From Rothia sp. P100 (lineage in GTDB: Bacteria; Actinomycetota; Actinomycetes; Actinomycetales; Micrococcaceae): DNA of 64,000 nucleotides. Positions 33,739 to 42,605 of the stretch are shown piece after piece. The stretch spans positions 248,001 through 312,000 of the forward strand of contig NZ_JAMAYG010000003.1 in assembly GCF_023712425.1 (NCBI RefSeq). Direction: 5' to 3'. Within the stretch, counting starts at the first letter, position 1. The number at the start of each line of letters is the position of its first letter. The notes below the pieces were generated by a model, which did not search any database, was not told the origin of the DNA, and saw only the letters and a list, made by a program, of their open reading frames with translations. The translations under genes and the position numbers were made by a program.

Positions 33739-33878
33739 GCTACCCCGAACCGCAGTTTTATTTGATGGCTCAACCTTTTTTCTTTACCCGCATTCCGTCT
33801 CAGCACCTCCAAAAGTTAACCGCCACCCACTAAGCTGTTGTCTAACACACTGCCCTAAACACACACGAAAGATGAGCA

Positions 33879-36353
33879 ATGGCTTCTTCTCTCTCACGCC
33901 GCCTTGCGGGCATCACCGCCACCGGCGCAACTGTACTTGCCCTCATTGCAGTACCGGTTGACCATGCTAACTCAGCGGATGCTCCTAGCACTCTGACCCT
34001 GCTGAACATCAACGATTTTCACGGCCGCATTTCTCCGAGCATCGCTATGGGTCTAGCTAACACGGTGCAGACCGAACGCGCAGCAGCTTCTGGAGATTCC
34101 ATGTTGCTCTCTGCCGGTGATAACGTGGGTGCCTCTCTCTATGCTTCCAGCGTGCAGAAGGACAAGCCCACCATCGACTTCCTCAACGCTCTGGGTCTGC
34201 AGGCAACTGCCGTTGGCAATCATGAGTTTGATGCTGGCTGGGATGATCTGATGAACCGCATCGTCCCTTCGTCTAACTACTCCCAGCTGGGCGCTAACGT
34301 CCTCACCCTTGACGGCGCACCTGCCCTGGATCCCTACTACACTTACACCACCGCCGAGGGCGTGAAGGTAGCTGTTATTGGTGCTGTCACTACCGAAACC
34401 CCTCAGCTGACTGACCCTTCAGCCCTCAGCACCATTCAGTTCACCGACCCCGTCGCTGCGGTTAACCGCTACGCTGAGCAGCTTTCAGATGGCAATGAAG
34501 CTAATGACGAAGCTGATCTGGTCATCGCTGAATACCATGAAGGTGTTAATACCAGCGCTACGGCAACCGATGCAATCATCAACCAGACCAGCGGCGCTGT
34601 TGATGTTATTTTCACTGGCCACACCCACGAAGAATACGTTATTGACGCACCTGTTCCAGGCGAAAACCGCACTCGCCCGGTTCTCCAGACCGGTAACTAC
34701 GGGGATAATCTGGGCAAGGTCGTGCTTAACCTGAGCGCCGACGGCACGGTGGAAAGCTACACTGCCGGTCTCGTGCCTAACATGGGTGCCCCCAGCGCTG
34801 ATCAGATTGCTGCTGACCCCGTGCTGGCTACTGCAAACACCATCATCACCGATGCTAACGCCTACGCTACTGAGCAGGGCTCAGTAGTGGCAGGTCAAAT
34901 CACTGGCCCCATTACCACCGGTTACGATCCCACAACCGCCGCTAAGGGTGGCTTTGATATGCGTGACCGTGAATCCACCATGGGTCACCTGGTAGCTGAT
35001 ATGTACCTGCACGCCGCTAACTCATCCGGGCGCACCCCCGCGGACATTGGCATTGTCAACCCCGGCGGCCTGCGCGATGAACTACCCGCTGGTCTGCGCA
35101 CCTCACTTGGCGCAGCTGCTGGAACCGATGTGCGCGTCATGGACATCGTGAACGTCACCCCTTTCGCTAATAACCTTTGGACCACCGAGCTCACCGGTGC
35201 ACAGCTACGCAGCGTGCTAGAAGAGCAGTGGCAGCAGACCTCAGCTGGTGAGATGGCTACCCGCCCCTACCTTCAGCTGGGTTTCTCCTCGAATGTCACC
35301 TACACCTACACAGGTGCGCCCACCGCTGAAGGTTACGCAACCCGCGGCTCTAACATCCTGGATGTTTTTGTGAACGGTACTAAGGTTGCGGACAGTGACA
35401 CCTACACTGTAGCTATCCCCAGCTTCTTGCTGGGCGGAGGCGATAACTTTGGCACCCTGTCAGCAGGGGCAAACGCCAAGGACACCGCCCTGGTTGATTC
35501 GGATGCTTTCGTTTCCTACTTCAAAGAAATGGGCAGTGTTTCGCCTAACTACGCTAAGCAGGCAGTACAGGTGCAGAACCTGACTGAATCCTATGACGTC
35601 AACGGAGCGCTCACCTTTGATTTAGCGGATCTGAATGTAGATAGCTACGGTGTACCTAGCCTGACAGAACTGAAGGTCACTGTGGGCGGTATTGAGGTAG
35701 GCACCGCCACTGTGGCTGCTGACGGAACCGCCAGCATTAGCCTTGACATGGCTGGCAAGGGCGTTCCCAACGGCACCCACGAGGTTGTGCTGACCGATGG
35801 TACCGGCGTAGCTGGCACCGTGGTTCGCCTGAGCGCTACCTTCACCGGCGAGCAGAGCGTCCCACCCGTGGTTGAACCCAGCCCGGAGCCCAGCGAACCC
35901 GTTCCTTCACCAGAGCCCGGCCAGCCTGCCCCCTCTGATCCTGCTCCTTCACCGGAACCCAGCGACCCTGCACCTGCCGAACCTACGGCAGACCCCTCCG
36001 CAACCCCTGCGCCCACCTCTGAACCCACCGCTTTTGAATACGAGAACTGCCGTGCAGTTTGGGATGACCTGGACAGGCCCATCAAAGAAGGTGAGCCCGG
36101 TTTCCACCCCGGTCTTGACTCAGATGGTAATGGAGTTGGGTGCGAGACTGACCCCGACTACACCAATGATTCTGATGACTCAGGTTACTCCGATAGCTCA
36201 GGCCTTTATGGTTCTAGTGGTTACGGCTCTAACGGTTCTTCGCAGCGACTGGCTCATACCGGTTTCACCTCGATTATGATTGCTGCCGCTGGTGCGCTGG
36301 CAGTTTTCGCCGGTGGTGCCGTCCTGGTAGCTAACCGCCGCCGCAAGGTCTAA
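33879..36353 (+). CDS. Cell-wall-anchored 5'-nucleotidase/UshA-type phosphoesterase with Excalibur domain
   Basis: An 824-aa surface enzyme. A signal peptide (MASSLSRRLAG, cleavage after HANS or NSA) is followed by a calcineurin-type metallophosphoesterase with metal motifs NINDFHGRI, SAGDNVGAS, GNHEFDAGW and GHTHEEY, then the 5'-nucleotidase C-terminal substrate domain (GGLRDELPAG, SFLLGGGDNFG), an Ig-like segment, a Pro/Glu/Ser-rich wall spacer (~665-720), an Excalibur calcium-binding domain (LDSDGNGVGCE) and a sorting signal RLAHTG plus hydrophobic span and RRRKV. LAxTG fits class E sortases of Actinobacteria. It would salvage extracellular nucleotides. Monocistronic. Confidence 0.93.
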   Translation: MASSLSRRLAGITATGATVLALIAVPVDHANSADAPSTLTLLNINDFHGRISPSIAMGLANTVQTERAAASGDSMLLSAGDNVGASLYASSVQKDKPTIDFLNALGLQATAVGNHEFDAGWDDLMNRIVPSSNYSQLGANVLTLDGAPALDPYYTYTTAEGVKVAVIGAVTTETPQLTDPSALSTIQFTDPVAAVNRYAEQLSDGNEANDEADLVIAEYHEGVNTSATATDAIINQTSGAVDVIFTGHTHEEYVIDAPVPGENRTRPVLQTGNYGDNLGKVVLNLSADGTVESYTAGLVPNMGAPSADQIAADPVLATANTIITDANAYATEQGSVVAGQITGPITTGYDPTTAAKGGFDMRDRESTMGHLVADMYLHAANSSGRTPADIGIVNPGGLRDELPAGLRTSLGAAAGTDVRVMDIVNVTPFANNLWTTELTGAQLRSVLEEQWQQTSAGEMATRPYLQLGFSSNVTYTYTGAPTAEGYATRGSNILDVFVNGTKVADSDTYTVAIPSFLLGGGDNFGTLSAGANAKDTALVDSDAFVSYFKEMGSVSPNYAKQAVQVQNLTESYDVNGALTFDLADLNVDSYGVPSLTELKVTVGGIEVGTATVAADGTASISLDMAGKGVPNGTHEVVLTDGTGVAGTVVRLSATFTGEQSVPPVVEPSPEPSEPVPSPEPGQPAPSDPAPSPEPSDPAPAEPTADPSATPAPTSEPTAFEYENCRAVWDDLDRPIKEGEPGFHPGLDSDGNGVGCETDPDYTNDSDDSGYSDSSGLYGSSGYGSNGSSQRLAHTGFTSIMIAAAGALAVFAGGAVLVANRRRKV

Positions 36354-36381
36354 GCTAACCCACCCTCTAGAGGGGACGTCA

Positions 36382-36429
36382 GCAAAGAAGCCCCGCAGAC
36401 TACATATCAAGTCTGCGGGGCTTCTTTGC
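36382..36429. terminator. Strong bidirectional terminator
   Basis: A perfect 19-bp inverted repeat, GCAAAGAAGCCCCGCAGAC (36382-36400) with GTCTGCGGGGCTTCTTTGC (36411-36429), sits between the convergent nucleotidase and amidohydrolase genes. The next ~100 bp holds nothing recognisable. Confidence 0.88.
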
Positions 36430-36536
36430 GCCCTGTAAGAAGCTTAATCTTCAAGATTTTCAGGCAGCATCCCTCACTACAGGGCTTGACTATAAGGGCA
36501 AGTTCGCCAGGTGCTGATGATGCTGACCATTCAAGA

Positions 36537-37787
36537 TCAGTCTTTGCGTACGTGCGAGTAGATCGCTGCGGCAGCTGCTCGTACACCCACCGACAGCGTC
36601 GGGTCCGGCAACGGAGCAAAGAAAGGTGAATGATTGCTGATGGGCACCTCAGCATTGAGATGCTCATCGGAAAAGCCGCCCAACATCCAAAAAGTATAGG
36701 GAATATTAGCAGCGTCCCCCAGCTCACCGAAATCTTCGCTACCCATCAGGCGGTAATCCGGATCAAAGGTCACCAGTTCTTCTCCTAGTTCCTGGGTGAA
36801 GGTTTCTGTTAATTTTTCAGAAAGAGCAACGTCATTCATCACGATATTTGAGGCATGATAATTCTCAATTTCTGGTTCGTCAGCGCCAGAAGCTTGGCAC
36901 TCACTACGAATAATACGTATAACTTTGTGCAAGACCTCTTCCCGAATTTTCTGAGAGGCCGATCGAATGCTTAACCGAAATTCAGCCTGATCGGGAATAA
37001 TATTCTCCTTTTTCCCGGCATGAAGGTAGCCGCAAGTAACCACTGCTGAATCCAAGGGACCAACTTCACGGGAAACCACCGACTGCAGGCGTACCAGAAT
37101 GTAGGCACTCAGAATAACCGGATCAATAGTGTCCTGAGGTTGAGACCCATGTCCACCCTTACCTTTAACAATGACTTTCAACGAGTCAACGGAGGCTGTG
37201 ACCTCATTTTTTGTCACCCTGAGGGTTCCCGCTGTGAAAGGAAAAACGTGCTGACCGTACAAAGCCTCAGGACGAGGCACTGATTGCCACAAGCCCTGAC
37301 TCACCATAAGTTTGGCGCCGTCCTTACCTTCTTCTCCAGGCTGGAAAATGAACTCAATCGTCCCAGCCCAACTTTCTCCGTCGCGGGCAAAGAGATCCAT
37401 GGTTTTCAGCCCCATAGCGATATGGGTATCATGGCCACACCCGTGCATAACCGCAACGTCCTCGCCGTCTAAAACGCCTCTTGCCTCTGAGGCGTAGTCC
37501 AATCCGGTTTGCTCCAGGATGGGTAAGGCATCGATATCTGCCCGATAGGCAACGACCGGCCCCTCACCATTGCGCAAAATTACCACTGTTCCGGTTTCAC
37601 CAATAGGAACAATCTCTCGCTCTACACCGGGAGCCAGAACCAGACTTTCCGCCCGTTCTCTGATTTTGCGGGTGGTTTCAAACTCCCGCAGAGACAGCTC
37701 TGGGGAGGCATGATACTCCTTGTATTCAGTTATAAGAGCAGCGATGTCCTCATCGCGGAGGTTTAGGGTAGCGGGAAGATAAGACAT
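36537..37787 (-). CDS. M20 family amidohydrolase (AbgB/HipO-like)
   Basis: A 416-aa metal-dependent amidohydrolase. It has the metal-ligand motif MHGCGHDTHIAMGL, the catalytic FQPGEEGKDGAKLM, the dimerisation-domain KGKGGHGSQPQDTIDP, and near the C-terminus DYRLMGSEDFGE with the last ligand. The family hydrolyses N-acyl amino acids such as hippurate, indoleacetyl conjugates or aminobenzoyl-glutamate. It lies 48 bp downstream of an AbgT transporter on the same strand, so p-aminobenzoyl-glutamate or a similar amide is the likely substrate, taken up and cut in the cytosol. Confidence 0.88.
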   Translation of the reverse strand: MSYLPATLNLRDEDIAALITEYKEYHASPELSLREFETTRKIRERAESLVLAPGVEREIVPIGETGTVVILRNGEGPVVAYRADIDALPILEQTGLDYASEARGVLDGEDVAVMHGCGHDTHIAMGLKTMDLFARDGESWAGTIEFIFQPGEEGKDGAKLMVSQGLWQSVPRPEALYGQHVFPFTAGTLRVTKNEVTASVDSLKVIVKGKGGHGSQPQDTIDPVILSAYILVRLQSVVSREVGPLDSAVVTCGYLHAGKKENIIPDQAEFRLSIRSASQKIREEVLHKVIRIIRSECQASGADEPEIENYHASNIVMNDVALSEKLTETFTQELGEELVTFDPDYRLMGSEDFGELGDAANIPYTFWMLGGFSDEHLNAEVPISNHSPFFAPLPDPTLSVGVRAAAAAIYSHVRKD

Positions 37788-37835
37788 AAATGATTTCTTT
37801 CTATCAATTAGTTACGTGCGAGAGTTAATTACGGT

Positions 37836-39473
37836 TTAGTCGATTAAAATACCTGCCCCGGGGCCCATAGGTAGGTTGAAAGTGTAGAACACGAAGAGAA
37901 CCGCCAACCAAGCCAGCCAGAAAGTAAAAACGAAAGGTAACAGGCGGGCTATCATGGTACCCAAACCAGCCTGGGGCTCATACTTTTTGACCATTGCTAG
38001 TACTAAGAAAAGGTAGGGGTTCATGGGGGTTACGATTTGAGTCGCAGAATCTCCTACGCGGAAGGCGCCCTGAATAAAAGCGGGTTCAAAGCCTAGCAGA
38101 CCGAACATCGGAACGAAGACTGCTGCCATGATGGTCCACATCCCTGAGCCAGAGGTGATGAAAAGGTTGAGGAAGGAACAGAGGATGATGAAAAGGATGA
38201 TCACGGGGAAACCGGTCATACCAAGATTTTCAAGCCCCTCTGCACCAGTTACAGCGATCCAGGAGCCGAGGCCACTCCAGTTGAAGAGGGCAACAAATTG
38301 CCCTAAGACAAAGGCTAGAACCAGGAAACCGGTCATATCTTTCAGTGCTTCACCCATGAGGGTGGGCACATCTTTATACCCACGAATTGACCCCGAAACC
38401 CTGCCATAGACGTACCCGCTGATAGAGAAAAATAAAAAGATAATGAAGACAATGGACGCGAGCAAAGGCGATTTAGGTAAAAAGCCACCATCTTCATTAC
38501 GCCAGGGAGATTCTGGAACGAGTACAGCCACGAGAACTACTATGGCAGTCAGGAAAATGGAGATGCCCGCCCAAGCTAGAGCTTTCTTTTCTACTTTGCT
38601 GAGGCGAGCTTCAACAACCATGTTGGGAGTAGTTGGGGGAACCTGTTCATTAACTATGGCGCGTTGTGCGCGGGTAGTGGGGGTGAGATCTTCTGTTTCG
38701 CTATCTTGGATTTCCTCCCGTGAAACTCGGTCTTTCACGATTCGGGGCTCTAAAAATTTATCGATGACAAAGCCCGCAACCAACGACAGGACGATGGCCG
38801 AAGCGACGTTGTAGTAATAGTTTGAAATCGGTGAAACTTCGGCCACTGAGTCTACTAAAGCAGGAACAGTCGGCAACACTGCATTGGTGATGCCTGCAAA
38901 GAGAGCATCAAGGGATGTGGGAATGACGTTTGTTGAGTAGCCAGCACCAGCGGCAGCGAATCCGCCCATCAAACCCGCCAAGGGGTGCCTGCCTGCCGCC
39001 TTGAAGGCAAGGGCAGCCAGGGGCGGCACTACCAGGAAGGCGGTATCTGCCATGATTGAGCCAACAACACCAATAAAGCCCACCGCGTAAGGCAGAATCC
39101 AGCGAGGTGCGCCGCCGATCGTGTAACGAATGGAGGCAGCGAGGAAGCCTGATTTCTCTGCTATTCCAATGGCTAACAGAATAGTGATCACCGTGAGCAA
39201 CGGTGGAAATCCAATGTAGTTAGCTCCAATAGTGGTGGTAAACCATGTAAGGCCTTCTGCGCTGAACAACCCTTTGATGGCTACAGGCTCTTCTGCACCC
39301 GGTACTTCGATGACGATATTTTGCCAGGCCATGATGCTCGACAGAATAGCGGTGACAAGGAAAAGCAGAGTGAAGAGGGTGAAAGGTTCGGGTAGTTTAT
39401 TACCGACGCGCTCAATACCTGTTAGCAACCGGTCTGTGACGCTCTTTTTTGGGGCTGTTGCGGGGGTTGTCAT
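37836..39473 (-). CDS. AbgT family transporter
   Basis: About 545 aa with 11 or more spans; the frame is open further upstream, but the ATG at 39473 (MTTPATAPKKSV) begins where AbgT homology does (RLLTGIERVGNKLPEPFTLF). Diagnostic parts are AEKSGFLAASIRYTIGGAP, GYSTNVIPTSLDALFAGIT, SGSGMWTIMAAVFVPMFGLL and RVGDSATQIVTPMNPY. Members import p-aminobenzoyl-glutamate or export sulfonamides. Position before the M20 amidohydrolase supports import and hydrolysis as one operon. A polar cytoplasmic loop around residue 250 is Glu/Arg-rich. Confidence 0.9.
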   Translation of the reverse strand: MTTPATAPKKSVTDRLLTGIERVGNKLPEPFTLFTLLFLVTAILSSIMAWQNIVIEVPGAEEPVAIKGLFSAEGLTWFTTTIGANYIGFPPLLTVITILLAIGIAEKSGFLAASIRYTIGGAPRWILPYAVGFIGVVGSIMADTAFLVVPPLAALAFKAAGRHPLAGLMGGFAAAGAGYSTNVIPTSLDALFAGITNAVLPTVPALVDSVAEVSPISNYYYNVASAIVLSLVAGFVIDKFLEPRIVKDRVSREEIQDSETEDLTPTTRAQRAIVNEQVPPTTPNMVVEARLSKVEKKALAWAGISIFLTAIVVLVAVLVPESPWRNEDGGFLPKSPLLASIVFIIFLFFSISGYVYGRVSGSIRGYKDVPTLMGEALKDMTGFLVLAFVLGQFVALFNWSGLGSWIAVTGAEGLENLGMTGFPVIILFIILCSFLNLFITSGSGMWTIMAAVFVPMFGLLGFEPAFIQGAFRVGDSATQIVTPMNPYLFLVLAMVKKYEPQAGLGTMIARLLPFVFTFWLAWLAVLFVFYTFNLPMGPGAGILID

Positions 39474-39636
39474 GCCAGTCTCTTTTTCGTCAAAGCTGAA
39501 GGTACGCTGAGAAAACAGTCTAACCGCAATGAGAGCTGTACAGGTGTTTTGAATCACATATTCTATGTGTGTCGGCGGTCTCCCCACCCCGGGTAGGCAG
39601 GGTGCTCTGTAGGGAGTCTCCGATAAGCTGGGTTCT

Positions 39637-39876
39637 ATGACTCTAGCCAGCGTTACCACTAGCACCGACCTCACCGTCTTCGGCATCTTCTTCTACACGG
39701 CGCTGTTCGTTTCTATGGGTCTGGCACTTTTTTGTGTAGCAACCGTGCATAAGCAGCCCCATTTCACCGAGATGCAGAAGCTCAAGTGGGTGCTCTTCAC
39801 AGTCTTCGTGCCCATCGTAGGCCCCATCGCCTACCTGCTGAGATTACGCAGTGACAAGAAAGAGGGATTGCACTAG
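39637..39876 (+). CDS. PLDc_N domain small membrane protein
   Basis: 79 aa with two spans: FGIFFYTALFVSMGLALFCV and VLFTVFVPIVGPIAYLLRL. The second carries the FVPIVGPIAYLL signature of the phospholipase D N-terminal (PLDc_N) family found alone in many actinobacteria. No enzymatic domain is attached, and the function of such stand-alone proteins is unknown. It lies just upstream of an alcohol dehydrogenase (~50 bp) and divergent from the AbgT gene. Confidence 0.78.
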   Translation: MTLASVTTSTDLTVFGIFFYTALFVSMGLALFCVATVHKQPHFTEMQKLKWVLFTVFVPIVGPIAYLLRLRSDKKEGLH

Positions 39877-39929
39877 GAGCCGCATAGTAAGGTGGTTAAT
39901 ACGATAAACCTATTCGAATGGAGAAGATC

Positions 39930-40994
39930 GTGCCCATCACCGTAAAAGCCCTACAAAAATTTGGCCCAGACCAGCCCTTTAAGGTCACTGAGATTGAACG
40001 CCGCGATCCGCGTGAAGATGACATCGTCATCGATATCAAGGCTGCGGGCATCTGCCACTCTGACATTCACACCATCCGCAATGAATGGGGCGAGGCGCAC
40101 TTCCCCCTAGCAGTAGGTCACGAAATCGCCGGTGTGGTTGAAGCTGTAGGTTCTAAGGTCACCAAATTCAAGGTGGGCGACCGCGTAGGCGTTGGTTGCC
40201 TGGTTAATTCTTGTGGCGAGTGTGAACAGTGCGCCGCAGGTTTTGAAAATAACTGCCTGAACGGGGCAGTGGGTACCTACAACTCAAAGGATGTAGACGG
40301 CAGCATCACCCAGGGCGGCTACGCCCAAAAGGTGACCGTCAATGAACGTTTCGTTCTGCGCATTCCCGATGCCATGGAGTTTGACGTAGCCGCTCCCCTA
40401 CTCTGCGCTGGTATTACTACCTACTCACCGCTAGCTCGTTGGAAGGTAGAACCCGGCCAGAAGGTTGCCATCTTGGGTCTAGGCGGCCTGGGGCACATGG
40501 GCGTGCAGATTGCTGCAGCTATGGGCGCTGAGGTCACTGTGCTTTCCCGTAGCCTCAAGAAGGCGGACGCCGCTAAGGAACTGGGTGCCTACCGCACCCT
40601 GGCGACCACCGAGGAGGGCTTCTTTACTGAGCACCGCGGTGAGTTTGACCTGATTCTTAACACCATCTCGGCACCTATCGATCTGGATGCCTACCTGGGC
40701 CTACTGAAACCCCGTGGCATCATGAGCGTGGTGGGTCTGCCGCCGGAGGCGCTACCCCTGCACCTGAACCGTCTGATCGGTGGCGGTAAGGTACTAACCG
40801 GAAATAACATCGGCGGTATTCCTGAAACCCAGGAAATGCTGGATTTCTGCGCGCAAAACGGCATTGCCGCCGTCATTGAAAAAGTCGGCATTGATGAAGC
40901 GGACGCCGCCTACGAGCGTGTGGTGGCCGGTGATGCACAGTTCCGCATCGTCATTGACACTGCAACGTTCGATGACGCTGAGGTGACCGCCTAA
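39930..40994 (+). CDS. Zinc-dependent NAD(P) alcohol dehydrogenase (CAD/YahK-like)
   Basis: About 354 aa. The GTG at 39930 is preferred because GGAGAAG precedes it; the ATG at 39918 overlaps that site. The catalytic zinc set is ICHSDIHTIRNEW, GHEIAGVV and a later Cys. A structural zinc cluster CGECEQCAAGFENNC is present. The cofactor fold has GLGGLGHMGVQIA, and the second-strand SRSLKKADAA suggests NADP(H). This is the cinnamyl-alcohol/aldehyde reductase branch, which reduces assorted aldehydes. It has its own transcription unit. Confidence 0.92.
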   Translation: MPITVKALQKFGPDQPFKVTEIERRDPREDDIVIDIKAAGICHSDIHTIRNEWGEAHFPLAVGHEIAGVVEAVGSKVTKFKVGDRVGVGCLVNSCGECEQCAAGFENNCLNGAVGTYNSKDVDGSITQGGYAQKVTVNERFVLRIPDAMEFDVAAPLLCAGITTYSPLARWKVEPGQKVAILGLGGLGHMGVQIAAAMGAEVTVLSRSLKKADAAKELGAYRTLATTEEGFFTEHRGEFDLILNTISAPIDLDAYLGLLKPRGIMSVVGLPPEALPLHLNRLIGGGKVLTGNNIGGIPETQEMLDFCAQNGIAAVIEKVGIDEADAAYERVVAGDAQFRIVIDTATFDDAEVTA

Positions 40995-41132
40995 AAACTG
41001 AGCTAGGCAGCGCCACTATCGCTCTATAGCCCGAAGCCCTACCCGCCACTGATACATGCATGTAGTATCTGTTGTCAGGTAGGGCTTTGCGCTTTGTCAG
41101 CGCATTCTTGGCACCATCAAAGGAGATTTACC

Positions 41133-42317
41133 GTGCCTACTCTTCACGACGTCGTCATTCTGGGTGGGGCGCGCACTCCTCAGGGCAAACTTCTAGGCCA
41201 ACTCGCACCACTTTCTGCAGTGCAGTTGGGCGCCCACGCAGTATCAGCAGCTCTAGAGCGCACCGGCGTTGCGAAAAACGCTGTTGAGCATGTCTATATA
41301 GGTCAGGTACTGCAGGCTGGTTGCGGGCAGAACCCAGCCAAGCAAACCGCTATGGCCGCCGGACTACCTGCGCATGTGCCAGCAGTGACCGTCAATAAGG
41401 TCTGCCTTTCAGGGCTGGTGTCCATTATTGATGCAGCCCGAATGATTCGTCTGGGCGAGGCTTCGGTGGTGGTAGCTGGCGGTCAGGAGTCCATGTCGCA
41501 GGCACCCCACGTTGCCTCCGTCCGTGCTGGTCACCCCTACGGGAACCTGAACCTGGTGGACACCATGGCCGGTGATGGCCTGTCGGACGCCAGTGAAGGC
41601 ATTTCAATGGGAAACTTGACCGAGCGAGGTAACAGCAACCTTTCCATCACCCGCCTACAGCAGGACGAGATAGCTGCCGCTTCCCACCAGCGCGCAGCAG
41701 CGGCACAGCAAGCCGGAGTCTTTGATAAGGAAATTGCGCCTCTGACCATTCCGCAGCGCAAGGGCGAACCCCTGGTGATCTCGGCGGATCAGGGGGTGCG
41801 CGGTGACTCCACCACAGAGACCCTTTCGCGTCTGCGCCCCGCCTTCAGCGAGGAAGGCACTATCACCGCGGGTAATTCTTCGCCCATTTCTGACGGTGCG
41901 GCCGCCCTGGTGCTGGCATCCAAGGACTACGCAGAAGCTCATGGACTCACTTGGTTAGCTGAAATCGGAGCGGCGGGTCAGACCGCGGGGCCTGATAACC
42001 AGCTGCACCACCAGCCCTCACGTGCCACTGCAGCAGCCCTGCAGAAGGCAGGCTGGCAGGCTAGTGACCTCGATTTTTGGGAAATCAACGAGGCTTTTGC
42101 CGCTATCACCCTGGCGTCCTCAGATGAGCTGGGTGTTGATGCACAGAAGGTCAATATCCACGGTGGAGCCATCGCCCTGGGCCACCCCATCGGGGCCTCG
42201 GGTGCTCGTATCGCCCTGCACGCGGCCCTTGAACTGGCACGCCGCGGTAACGGTAAAGCTGCGGTCTCTCTCTGCGGTGGTGGCGGTCAGGGTGAAGCCC
42301 TGCTGCTCTTCCGCTAG
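41133..42317 (+). CDS. Acetyl-CoA acetyltransferase (thiolase)
   Basis: 394 aa from GTG 41133 with AAAGGAGA upstream (MPTLHDVVILGGARTP). The catalytic residues are visible: nucleophile Cys in NKVCLSGL, His in GGAIALGHPIGASG and Cys in SLCGGGGQGEALL. Biosynthetic thiolases condense two acetyl-CoA, or cleave acetoacetyl-CoA. No other fatty acid or mevalonate gene is next to it. The same reading frame stays open for 78 codons after its TAG stop. Confidence 0.92.
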   Translation: MPTLHDVVILGGARTPQGKLLGQLAPLSAVQLGAHAVSAALERTGVAKNAVEHVYIGQVLQAGCGQNPAKQTAMAAGLPAHVPAVTVNKVCLSGLVSIIDAARMIRLGEASVVVAGGQESMSQAPHVASVRAGHPYGNLNLVDTMAGDGLSDASEGISMGNLTERGNSNLSITRLQQDEIAAASHQRAAAAQQAGVFDKEIAPLTIPQRKGEPLVISADQGVRGDSTTETLSRLRPAFSEEGTITAGNSSPISDGAAALVLASKDYAEAHGLTWLAEIGAAGQTAGPDNQLHHQPSRATAAALQKAGWQASDLDFWEINEAFAAITLASSDELGVDAQKVNIHGGAIALGHPIGASGARIALHAALELARRGNGKAAVSLCGGGGQGEALLLFR

Positions 42318-42551
42318 GAAGCGCTGACACCTCAACACAGTAACCCTATTGAAGGTGCTGTCTTTTTTGACTCTTCCCAGAGCTTTGGCACAATTCGCTG
42401 TAGCCTCATTGAAACCGCAATTCTGGGCGGCATGGAAGTCTCGGTCACAGGGGATGTGGCCAACTGGATGGTGACCGTGGACGAAATCACCGAAGCCCCT
42501 CTGCGAATTAAGCTGGGCTCAATAAACACTCAGCGGTGCCCGCCCCGGTGA
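42318..42551 (+). other. Open frame following the thiolase stop, unrecognised
   Basis: In the same frame as the thiolase, 77 sense codons run from the TAG stop to a TGA inside the terminator. The sequence is protein-like (GAVFFDSSQSFGTIRCSLIE, VSVTGDVANWMVTVDEI) with ordinary high-GC codon use. No ATG lies near the start; the only one is internal (MEVSVTG). It may be a remnant of another gene, a short CDS from an internal start, or chance. Confidence 0.3.
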
Positions 42552-42591
42552 TGCTCTACAGTTAGCACATCACCGGGGCGGGCACCGCTTT
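42532..42591. terminator. Strong bidirectional terminator
   Basis: A 22-bp inverted repeat begins AGCGGTGCCCGCCCCGGTGA and closes with TCACCGGGGCGGGCACCGCT followed by TTT. It lies between the convergent thiolase and flavin-reductase genes. Confidence 0.9.
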
Positions 42592-42605
42592 CATAGCGAT
42601 AAACC

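Noticed and set aside
36407-36727. 106-aa minus-strand ORF at the end of the M20 gene
   Set aside because: It lies in another frame of the amidohydrolase and the terminator; protein motifs support only the M20 frame.
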